Assembly (NCBI RefSeq): GCF_042477335.2
Contig: NC_091255.1
Span: forward strand, 18,516,501-18,580,500
Length of the DNA stretch: 64,000 nt
Direction: 5' to 3'
Source of the DNA: Ovis canadensis
Taxonomy: Eukaryota; Chordata; Mammalia; Artiodactyla; Bovidae
Shown: positions 31,163-42,200 of the stretch, piece after piece
Layout of the letters: each line of letters starts with the position of its first letter
How positions within the stretch are numbered: the first letter of the stretch is position 1
The notes under the pieces: model-generated
What the model was told of the DNA's origin: nothing
Databases searched by the model: none
Seen by the model: only the letters and a program-made list of their open reading frames with translations
Program-made: the position numbers and the translations under genes

Positions 31163-32012
31163 AGTGAGCAGTGGCATGAAGTGAGAGCTTAATTCCCTGC
31201 CCAGGAACTGAAACTGGGTAGCCTGGATGAAAACCAGAAATCCTAGCCACCAGACCAGCAAGGGCTAGAGGCTGGAAGCTATATATTTCCCTGGCTCTAG
31301 TACCCAGTGAAAAATGCATTTCTCACAGAGGCAAAAACTAAATGCCAGTACAAAGTATATTATCAGAGACAGCACAACAAATGGGAGAGCGCACAGAGGA
31401 ACAGTTAAGACAGAGGCAAGGCAGAGATGCACACCTGGAGAGAAAGGGTGTGGGTGTCCTCCCCAGGGAGGCGTGCAGTACAGAGGTGGGTAAGCCATTT
31501 TTATAGGACAGTTCTGGGTTTTTGTTTACCTTTGGCTAATTATCTGGTTTCTTTTTCCCCACCTGACCTACCCTAGCACCCTCTCCAACATGTGTATGCA
31601 ACTTTTTCCCAAGGTGGATTCCAGCCCAGAGATCTATGTGGGAGCCTTAGCGTCACATATTATGGGGTGGTACCCCCTTCTTTTTGACCCCCAAGGAGCC
31701 TTTCTCCACCTGTGAAATGTCTCCCTTGCCCCAAGGATGGGAAATATATGATGTCCTGACCCTTTACTCAAACAAGGTTTAGCCCCTCTCTGTTGCTGCC
31801 ATGCCTATCAAGGTGACACAGGAGACAAAGCCTGGCTATTTACTCTATTTGTGATGTTACTTCCATTTCAGAGGGCAGATGGGAGCCCATCTATCTTCTG
31901 TCTCAGGAAATGCAAACTGGAGGCTAATTTTAAATGTCTAGCCTGGAGCCCATGTAAACAGGGGACCAGTTGTAAATACCTAGTCTGGGGTCCATCTACC
32001 TCCTGCCTCACT
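31163..32012 (-). mobile_element. LTR-like element (probable ruminant ERV solo LTR), minus strand
   Basis: On the minus strand it starts TGAGGCAGG at 32012. It has a C/T-rich U3, a TATA-type CTATAAAAATGG near 31500, and ends near 31163 after a block resembling 'ccctgcccaggaactgaaac' seen in ruminant LTRs. No internal retroviral coding region is attached. Ends were judged by composition; no clear target duplication was found. Confidence 0.5.
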
Positions 32013-32690
32013 ATGATGGTGAACTGATGTAAAAGTCTTTTTTTCTGCTACTTTTAAAAATCTACTGAAGACCTTTGTTTTCAAGAATCCTCTAAATTTT
32101 GTTTATTAAGTAAAATTAAATTTTATTTAAATTCCTCTTAAAGTACACAAGAATCTTTGGGAAGTCATTAACAGAAAGAGTTGTAAGTTATTTAGTAAAA
32201 ATGTTCCTCATTTTTCAGATAAGAAAACAGAAGTTTGCTTCAGGTCAGAGTCACATGATTTTAAATAATCACTCTGCCTTCTACTTCTGTGGGAGATCTG
32301 TTCTTATGACCAAATTTTCTCCCTCAGCCCTGGGTTAATTCTTTTGCACTTAAATGTGACTCTTAGAATTCTAGTTTGGAATGTGTAGAATGAAAGGGAA
32401 TTTAGTTTCCAGTCTTCCCAAGACTAAAGTGATAACCTGTCAACGTTTCCTTATTTTTGAACAAACTCAAAAATCCACAGATATTTGACTCGACCATGTC
32501 CGAGGCACGAAGTTTGCAATTTCACAGTGAAATGTGAGAAGAGCCATCCCTCAAATATTTGACTGATAAACTGGCACCTCGCATGGTATGTGCGACAACG
32601 GAGAAAGTTCGCTCTTGGCTAGACAAATGGGTATGTTTATTATTTCCTTTAATAAACCTTAACTCCTCCTGCGGTCAGAGTTCTTTGCAT
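32013..32690. other. GDPD1 upstream sequence, nothing recognised
   Basis: AT-rich to neutral DNA between the LTR-like segment and the CpG-rich promoter. No repeat was recognised. Confidence 0.4.
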
Positions 32691-32966
32691 TTCCTCGAGC
32701 AGAGGCTAACGACGCGCCCCGGACTGATTCTTTTCTGATGTGGACTTTCTAATTACGTCAGGCCTTCCTGAAGGCTCTCCTTGAACAGCCTTTTGTGTGG
32801 GAACGACGGCAGAGGCACTGGCGGGTTTCCAAGCTTTCTCCTTTATAGGGCCGCGAGCCGGACCGCAGAGCTAGGTGACAGACGCCCGCGCCGGGACCCC
32901 GCAGGCTCCTACCAGAGCGCGCCTGCGTGCCGGAGCTCCTTTGTTGCTCGGCGGCCCGAGTCCGGC

Positions 32967-32978
32967 TGCGCGTGCGCG
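32967..32978 (-). promoter_or_regulatory. NRF1-type binding motif
   Basis: The minus strand reads CGCGCACGCGCA, a perfect match to the YGCGCAYGCGCR consensus, 150 bp before the GDPD1 ATG. Binding is inferred. Confidence 0.6.
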
Positions 32979-33127
32979 GTGGGCCGGCGCCGACAAGTGC
33001 GCTGCACCGCGGGCGCCGGCTGGGGGCGAGCAGACCTCGAGCAGCCGCCGGCGCCGCAGCCGTTGCGAGCGTATCAGCGGAGTTCAGAGGGCCAGGCGGC
33101 GGGAGGCTTCCTCACACGGGGGCTGAG

Positions 33128-33269
33128 ATGTCGTCCTCCGCGGCTTTTTACCTCCTCTCCACCCTGGGAGGGTACTTGGTGACTTCATTCTTGTTGCTCA
33201 AATACCCGACCTTGCTGCACCAGCGAAAGAAGCAACGATTCCTCAGTAAACACATCTCTCACCGCGGAG
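33128..33269 (+). CDS. GDPD1: GDPD1 coding exon 1
   Basis: Residues 1-47 plus the first base of Gly48: the membrane helix, the basic stretch HQRKKQRF and the start of the catalytic HRGG. The donor is G|GTGAGA. Reading on into the intron stays open to 33397, but that continuation is intronic. Confidence 0.96.
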
Positions 33270-36200
33270 GTGAGAGGGGTCCCCAGAACCAGATGGCGGA
33301 AGTGGGGGAGGCTCCCCCAACCCTACCCCCCGGCCCCGCGACTGGAGCTGGGGCTCCTCGGCAGAAGGCAGGCGGGTGGAAATACGTGCGAGTCTGAGGA
33401 AGGATGGGCGTGTGTGAACTGAGGGTCCCCTGGAGGTGAAGACAATGTGAAGGGGAGGTCGCCTGAAGGAAGGAGAGGGTCTTGAAACCGAGCCAAGGTG
33501 GGGATCTCTTGGGGGCAGGGAAGCCAGGGGTTCTCCGAAGGAGGAAGGACCGGGGTGAGAATGAACGGTAGATGGGAGGCTTCTCGGCGAAGGGAAGGAT
33601 AATCGCGGGTCGCTTCCTAGCAGCGGAGGCACCAGTGGGGAGCCCCGGGCCGATCCGCGGGTACCCTGCCGGGGGAACCCAGGAACAGACTTGTTCCGAG
33701 ACTAGCCAGTGGCGGAGCTTGTGGGAAGATGGGGCGAACTGCTTCCAGGGCTGAGGAGCTGCGTGAACCTGGAGCGTGGTGCAGCCCGGGCATCCGCAGT
33801 CCCTGGGGGCCGGTCCCAGTTCTCCACCCCTCCATCCCTCCTCCTGAGCAGGGTAACTGAGAAAAGGAGGAATCCAAGTTCCCGAGCCGCGGACATTTCC
33901 AAGGTCACAGTTAGAGCTTGAGCTGTACTGGGACTAGAAACTGGGGTGTCCTGATTCCCAAGGCTTCAAACCTCGCACCTATTTTTTTTTCCCCAACTCC
34001 ACCTTGCACCCCAGCAGTGACCTGTGGATTTCCAAAAAAAAAAGATTGGGTTTTGTGACAGGACCGTATTGTTTGAAGACGACAAAGAAGTTTCTTTTGA
34101 AACAGTGCCTTGCCAGAAGGAACCTAGATAGTTCAGCCTCTTGTTTCTCAGACAGCAGGCCAAATCTTTGCCTCTTCATTATTGTGTAATAATGTGCTTT
34201 TATTTTCAAGTATGATGTATAAGATGTTGTAAGTTTGGATTATTTCATTCAGATTTAGCTATTCTTTAGAGCCGAATGTTGAACTAGGTTAAAATTGCTT
34301 GGAATTTACTTGAAATGGTAAATTCTAGGAGTTTACAGTCAAAATTTTAATTTAATACCATAACTCCTTTTTTTAGTAAAAATGGGCCAGGAATAGTCAG
34401 TCAGTTCAGTCACTCAGTGGTGTCCGACTCTTTGTGACCCCCTCAACCGCAGCACACCAGGCCTTCCTGTCCATCACCAACTCCCGGAGTTTACCCAAAC
34501 TCTTGTCCATTGAGTCAGTGATACCATCCAACCATCTCATCCTCTGTTGTCCCCTTCTCCTCCTGCGCTCAATCTTTCCCAGCATCAGGGTCTTTTCAAA
34601 TGAGTCAGCTCTCTGCATCAGGTGGCCAAAGTATTGGAGCTTCAGCTTCAACATCAGTCCCTCCAAGGATCACCCAGGACTGATCTCCTTTAGGATGGAC
34701 TGATTGGATCTCCTTGCAGGCCAGGAATAAGGTTTTAAATATCACAGAAATACATTTGCACACTGCTGTAAAATCTGTATAATTTTATCAGTTAAACAAA
34801 CATAGGACTTCCCAGGTGGTCCAGTGGTTAGGACTCTGCACTTCCAATGCAGGGGGGGTGGATTCAAGCCCTGGTTGGGGAATTAAGATCTCATATGCCC
34901 TGTGGTGTGCCAAAAAAGAGAAAAAGAAGATAAACAGAGTACTAAAGAGTGACTTCAGTGGTTATGCTAGTCTCCCATTCATGAAAAGTGTCAAAGATTT
35001 TAAGGGATCTATCACCAGCTAAACGACATGTTAGTTCTTATTTGGTTCACCTATATTTTAATAGATACAGAAGTAAACTGTAGGTAAAGCCAAAAAACAA
35101 CTTTTGTGTTTGAGTTGTCCCTGTAGAAGTATTTTCAATGGTAGTAGTCCTGCTACTGCTAAGTCACTTCAGTCATGTCTGACCCTGTTCGACCCCATAG
35201 ATGGCAGCCCACCAGCCTCCCCCGTCCCTGGGATTCTCCAGGGAAGAACACTGGAGTGGGTTGCCATTTCCTTCTCCAATGCAGGAAAGTGAAAAGTCAA
35301 AGTGAAGTCGCTCAGTCATGTCCGACCCTCAGCGATTCCATGGACTGCAGCCCACCAGGCTCCTCCATCCATGGGATTTTCCAGGCAGGAGTACTGGAGG
35401 GGGTGCCATTGCCTTCTCCGGTAGTAGTCCTACTCTGGAGATAAGTATTACCAACTGATTTTTAAATCAGTAAATCAGTGTTTACTGATTTTAAAAAAAA
35501 TCAAAACAAAAAACTAGGTCTTAAAAAGCTTTCTAAACTGTCATTGTGGGTGATCTAGATTTTATTTCAGAAGAAATAATCTTGTTAACTCTGTAGGATA
35601 TGAAATCTGTATACAGTCCTGAAGCACTTAGTAAGTTCCTGCGTGATAGCGCTTAATATATTTTTTGTTGAGTATGTATATCAAAGAATACAGTTGAACC
35701 AGAGTGATACAGAATATATTTGCTAAAAACCACTTTGGAACTCAAGATAGTAAGTTTCTGGAAAATAATAGACTAGGAAGCAGTCAGCTTCTACTTGCTT
35801 TTTATTTTTCTCTTGGACACTGATAATAGCAAGTGGTGCTATCTGTGCATATTTCTCCATATGTATCATCAACATTTGGTCTAATTCTCTATCATCCGAA
35901 CTGCAAATAACGTATTTCATGTAACCCAGGTGTATGACCACTCCAAGATTGAAACATTGATCATGATAGGTGTATAAAGTATATACACCTGAATCGCTTT
36001 AACTTAAACTGTTAATGTATACTATGTCTCTATAAAAGCATTATCACCTGAGTCAGATTCTGGATCTGTAACTAGTTAACCTTGGGAATAAGCTTTAGTT
36101 GTAGTTTCCTTATCTATAAATGTAAACCATTTACCTTGCTTCCCTTTGGGTTGTTATGAGGATTAGGTGTACAGAAAGTACTTTGAATGCCATAAAATTG

Positions 36201-39200
36201 TTTAGAAATGTAAGCATGGATTCATGGGGTCACATTCATATTTTGCAATAGAACTTTGAGTTGAATGAGGAAAAAGGGAGATCACCAGTGTACTTAATGT
36301 TTTCAAAGTTTTAATGAACACTTTTGCTTTTTGCTGATTGATTGTCCTTGAAAGTAGAAAATGCTTTGTTTTAAAAATTAAATGGTATAGGCCTGCTTTG
36401 TTCTTACCTAGGTAACACGTAGGTTGTATTGCATTATATTGTGATAGGTTATCTGCTTCCCTTATTAGACTGTGAGTTCCTCAAGAGCAGATTTTTTTTT
36501 TTTTACTTTTATTATTATTTTTTTTTAGTTTTTTATTTTTTACATTTTAAAATCTTTAATTCTTACATGCATTCCCAAACATGAACCCCCCTCCCACCTC
36601 CCTCCCCATAACATCTTTCTGGGTCATCCCCATGCACCAGCCCCAAGCATGCTGCATCCTGCGTCAGACATAGACTGGCGATTCAATTCACATGATAGTA
36701 TACATGTTAGAATGTCATTCTCCCAAATCATCCCACCCTCTCCCTCTCCCTCTGAGTCCAAAAGTCCGTTATACACATCTGTGTCTCTTTCCCTGTCTTG
36801 CATACAGGGTCGTCATTGCCATTCAAGAGCAGATTTTAGATTTTACTAATGCTTGAGTCTCTAGCCTCTAGTACAGATTGTAACCTTCACTTAAAATAAT
36901 AGCTTATTGTCTGCTAATTATCTACTTTGTGCTAGGTACTTTCCCTGTGTTTCCTAATCTATTTGTCCAAAGAATACTTTTTGTAACTACAGTGTATTGA
37001 TGAACCCACTTCAGTGTTCTTGCCTGGAGAATCCCAGGGACGTAAGAGCCTGGTGGGCTGCTGTCTATGGGGTCGCACAGAGTTGGACACAACTGAAGCA
37101 ACTTAGCAGCAGCAGCAGCAGTGTATTAATGAAATATCAATAAGATCAAAGATATACCCTTCGGATTAAATCAAGAGCAAGCCATACTCTCAAAGGCTAT
37201 TTTTATTGTTTCTCAATGAAATTGTGAATTTTAATAATATTTTTGACAGTTGCATAAGTAACTCATGTTCATTGTATTAATAGAAAATTTAGAAAATATA
37301 GAAATGAAAAAAAGTAGTTCCTAAAACTCACCATCAGTAGACATAATCTCTGTTAACATTTTGAAGTACATATTTTAAGTACATATTTTGAAGTATGTCC
37401 TTTTAAAAAATATTTTTAAATATATCCTTTAAGTACATATTTTACTACCCTTGGAATCATACTATATATATACTTATTTCCGATGCCCACTAAGTTAACT
37501 AGAGTTAGGATAGCAGGGAGATAACTTTCTCATACTCCCTAATCTATTTCTATGGTCCAATTAAATTAAGCAATAGGGTTTACTAGGGTTCAATGGCGAA
37601 AGAATTTTTAAAAAAATCAACTGATAAAATCCTCACCTGACCTTTTAATCTTTCACCCATGGTTACAAGGCAAAGTACTGCCCAAATCGGGCATTTTGCC
37701 ACAGATTGATTTAGCAGGTGATAAGTCTGAGGGTAAATACTGCTGATGGACACTGGTTACTTCTGAGTCCTAAACTATAATTCCTCAAGGAGGAAATTGA
37801 AGCATCTGTTTGAGTCTCAGAGTGTCACTAGAAGTAACATTCTGCAGTTGTACCCTGAAACATGTTCTGCACGGCAGGGTATCAGTTCTTTTCAGCTTCT
37901 CTCTTTTCTCTGCATTCCTATTTTCAGGGAAATCTTCCTTACTTGTCAGTGAAGACTTTTTTCCCAACTCGCTTGTTCCTACTGATATCTTACTAACAGT
38001 GGAATCATTCATCCTTTATCTTCCCAGGTGGCATTAGTGGTAAAGAACACGCCTGCCAATGCAGGAGGAGATGTAGGAGATGCGGGTTCCATCCCTGGGT
38101 CTGGAAGATCCCTTGGAGAAGGAGACGGTAACCCACTCCAGTATTCTTGCTGAAGAATCCCCATGGATAGAGGAGCCTGGCAGGCTACAGTCCATAGGGT
38201 AACAAAGAGTTGGACATGACTGAAGTGACTTAGCATGCACACATTTTCCTGCTTAATAAAGTAGACTAAAATGTACACAGTTATTTTCAGCAATGGCGGT
38301 GCATATATCTTAAACTGTGTACAAATATCTTAAACTATATACAGACTTAGAAAAATTGAATGTCGTTACAGAAAAATGTGAAAGTATAATCAGATAGATA
38401 GCAAAAAACACATTGAAAAGAGCACACATGAGGTGATTAGTTGGTAAATGCTGCCACTGTATCAATATATACTTTGAATATCATTCTTCTGTGCTACTGA
38501 TGTGTTTAAATTTTTTCTTACGTCTGCAAATATAAATCTCACTGATATTTTCCCTAAAAAAAAGAATTCTGCAGTGTTCCAGGGATCCCACATATTGAGA
38601 AATGTTCTTTTGTATATACCATCTCTAGTCCTTAAATGGAGAAGGCAATGGCAACCCACTCCAGTACTCTTGCCTGGAAAATCACGTGGACAGAAGAGCC
38701 TGGTAGGCTGCAGTCCATGGGGTTGCGAAGAGTCGGACATGACTGAGCGACTTCACTTTTACTTTTCACTTTCATGCATTGGAGAAGGAAATGGCAACCC
38801 ACTCCTGTGTTCTTGCCTGGAGAATCCCAGGGATGGCGGAGCCTGGTGGGCTGCCGTCTCTGGGGTCACACAGAGTTGGACACAACTGAAGTGACTTAGC
38901 AGCAGCAGCAGTCCTTAAAAGCTCTTTATACTCTTACAGAAATCATATATACTGTTTCCAAGGTGCACTATAAATATTGAATTAATGTGTGAGTCTAGAA
39001 GTGGAGGAACTCAGCTTTGTTGCTTGATTTATTGAATAGCTCCTTTTTAAGTTGAGATAGGATGATGTCTTCCAACATTAAAATGTTTTATTTGCACTAA
39101 ACTGTCTTTTCCAATATCCAAAAATATTTAATTTGGAAATTCTTTTGTGGCTGGAGCACATTGTCATGTTTGTCATCGGTTTCATAAACATCACACACAT

Positions 39201-42200
39201 ACACAGACGTATAGCATGTATACAAAACATGTTGATGGTAGTGGTGATTGGAGGCTAACTGTAAAATAAGTCCAAACAGGTCTACAATATTTACGGCATG
39301 TTTTTTGTTGTTGTTGTTTAGTTGCTAAGTTGTGTCTGACTCTTTTGCAACCCCATGAACTGTAGCCCACCAGGCTCCTCTGTCCATGAAATTTCCCAGG
39401 CAGGAATAATGGAATGGTTTGCCATTTCCTTTTCCAGGGAATTTTCCCAACCCAGGGATCGAACCTGCGTCTCCTAAGTTGGCAGGAAGATTCTTTACCT
39501 GTGAGCTACCAGGGAAACCTTGTTGAATGTTTACTGGTATATAAAACATTTGGGAGGTTAAAAAAGGAAACTGAACAGATATTTCTTTCCTTTACAGAAT
39601 TTACATCTAACAAAAAATACAAAAGAGAAAGTTTCCTTTACTTTTCCTATCCTAACAGATATTAACCACTCACAAAGTAACTATGAACCACTATAAGAGG
39701 AAAAATTAACATAGAATGAAATATTGGAAAGTATAGCTTTGTATAGTGTTGGGAAGTGATGGTTTCTCAAAGAAATAGAAAATATGAACTGGTGAAGAGG
39801 GAGGCAGGAGGACGTGAGCAGAGAAATTATAAACAAATTATAGTAAAACAGCATGTAAAATATATACTCATTCTCTTCTACATTTCATAATTAATTAAAA
39901 ATTAAACTTGTTTCCATGTAGAGTGGTTATTTGCAAAGTCAGATATTAAGCCAGACATCCCCTGCTTATTGAGGGGAAAGAAAAATTAATAGCAAGCATG
40001 CTTATGAATGATGTTACGATAATTGGCAAGAGAAGAAATTCAAACAATTTCATGAGAGAAGAGCTATCACCAAATAATTCCTTAGAGAGGAGTGGCAGAC
40101 TTTTAAATTAGTCCCGTAGTTACTCCCCAGGCTTTCACCATATGATTCTAACAAGTAGTTTGTGGGTATTATCGTTGTGGGATTTATCTTCAAGCTTTGC
40201 AAGCAAGTATAAGAATATGGAAATAAGGGGCAACATTAATAATTTATTTGTAAAGCTGAAATAAAGAGATATATGACTGCCAGCATAGAAACTGCAGCAT
40301 AGTTAGTAGTAAAAAGAGTGGGATCTGAAGTCATACTGCTTATGCTTGAATCTCAGTTCCCCTTGTTGTCTTATGTGGCCTCACCTAATCTTATTTCTGG
40401 AGATAGTAATACTTGGCATGATTGTGGGCATTTTAATGAAATAATGTAGAGAGCACTAAGCACAGTATCTAGATTCTCTTAATTATTAATATCTTGACCA
40501 CCTTTTTAATATTTTATTTAGTACCAGCTATTTCATAAACTTATAAAGTAGATCAGAGGTCTTAAGTAGTAATGTTTGCACACTTAAGGTTTTTTTTGCT
40601 ATAAGGAGCTCACGATTGCAGCCACAGTCAGCTTCAGGTCTTGTTTTTGCTGCCTACATAGAGCTGCTCATCTTCAGCTGGCTCAGATCATGAACTCCCT
40701 TTGCAAAATTCAGGCTTAAACTGAACAAAGTAGGGAAAACCAGGAGGCCATTCAGGTATAACCTAAAGCAAATTCCTTATGGCTCAGACGGTAAAGCGTC
40801 TGCCCGCAATGTGGGAGACCTGGGTTCGATTCCTGGGTCAGGAAGATCCCCTGGAGAAGGAAATGGCAATCCACTCCAACACTCTTGCCTGGAAAATCCC
40901 ATGGGTGGAGGAGCCTGATAGACTACAGTCCATGGGGTCGCAAAGAGTCGGACACGACTGAACGACTTCACTTTCACTTTCATACAGTGAAAGTGACAAA
41001 TAGATTCATGGGATTAGATCCAAGAAGAACTATGGATGGTGGTTCGTAACATTGTAAAGAAGGCAGTGATCAAAACTATCGTTAAGAAAAAGAAATGTAA
41101 GAAGGCAAAATGGTTGCCTGAGGAGGCCTTACAAATAGCAGAGAAAAGAAGAGAAGTGAAAGGCAAAGGAGAAAAGGAAACATGGGTGAGTATGAGTGAA
41201 GTCGCTCAGTTGTGTTCGACTTTTTGCGACCCCATGGACTGTAGCCCGCCAGGCTCCTCCATCCATGGAATTTTCTAGGCAAGATTACTGGAGTGGGTTG
41301 CCATTTCCAATAGCCATCTAAATCCAAAGAATAGCAAGGAGAGATAAGAAAGCCTTCTTCAGTGATCAATGCAAAGAAATAGAAAAAAAAAAAAATAGAA
41401 TGGGAAAGACTAGTGATTTCTTTGAGAAAATTAGAGATACAAGGGAACATTTCATGTAAAGATGGCCACAATAGAAAATAGAAATGACAAGGACCTAACA
41501 GAAGCAGAAGAGATTAAAAAGAGATGGCAAGAATACAGAAAAGAACTGTACAGAAAAGCTCTGTCATGACCCGGATAACCATGATGGTGTGATCACAAAT
41601 GACTAGAGCCAGACATCCTGGAATGTGAAGTCAAGTGGGCCTTAGGAAGCATTACTATGAACAAAGCTAGTAGAGGTGATGAAATTCCAGCTGAGCTATT
41701 TCAAATCCTAAAAGATGACGCTGACAAAGTACAAATATTGAGTGCTGCACTCAATATGCCAGCAGATTTGGAAAACTCAGCAGTGGCCACAGGACTGGAA
41801 AAGGTCAGTTTTCATTCTAATCCCAAAGATGGGCAATGCCAAAGAATGTTCAAACTAGTGTACAATTGTGCTCATTTCACACGCTAACAAGGTAATGATC
41901 AAAATCCTTCAAGCTAGGCTTCAGCAATACATGAACCAATAACTTCCAGGTGTACAAGCTGGATTTAGAAAAGGCAGAAGAACCAGTGATGAAATTACCA
42001 ACATGTGTTGGATCATAGAAAAAGCAGAATTCCAGAAAAACATCTGCTTCGTTGATTACATTAAAGCCTTTGACTGTGTGGATCACAACAAACTTTGGAA
42101 AATTCTTCAAGAGATGGGTATACCAGACCACCTTACCTGCCTCCTAAGAAACCTGTATGAAGGTCTCTGCTTTTTATTTTTGTAAAAAAAAAATATATAT

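Larger units (their letters stand above)
32691..33880. promoter_or_regulatory. CpG island / GDPD1 promoter
   Basis: The base composition jumps to high G+C with dense CpG from about 32700. It peaks between 32870 and 33130 and fades into intron 1 by about 33880. It covers the 5' UTR and exon 1 of GDPD1. No ATG in frame precedes the GDPD1 start, although the frame is open from a GTG at 32927. The exact transcription start is not visible. Confidence 0.85.
40615..42163 (+). mobile_element. BovB LINE with 5' inversion and two nested SINEs
   Basis: Forward BovB from 40680 ('ggctcagatcatgaactccc') through the basic [20 protein letters not shown] segment and the RT start ([12 protein letters not shown]-like) to 'cctcctaagaaacctgtatg'. 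The preceding 40618-40680 is the adjoining BovB segment in reverse ('agtcagcttcaggtcttgtt'). Confidence 0.92.

Noticed and set aside
32875-33126. Upstream ORFs in the GDPD1 5' region (starts at 32875 and 32927)
   Set aside because: Both begin with GTG, not ATG. They are open only because the region is GC-rich. No evidence for use as starts in a mammal.
33270-33397. Continuation of GDPD1 exon 1 into [14 protein letters not shown]...
   Set aside because: It lies past a good GTGAG donor, and the true continuation (GAGENLENT) is in the exon at 50711. Intron read-through.
36496-36822. C-rich stretch as a possible promoter of a non-coding RNA
   Set aside because: It is the 3' UTR of a ruminant L1 flanked by a perfect TSD.
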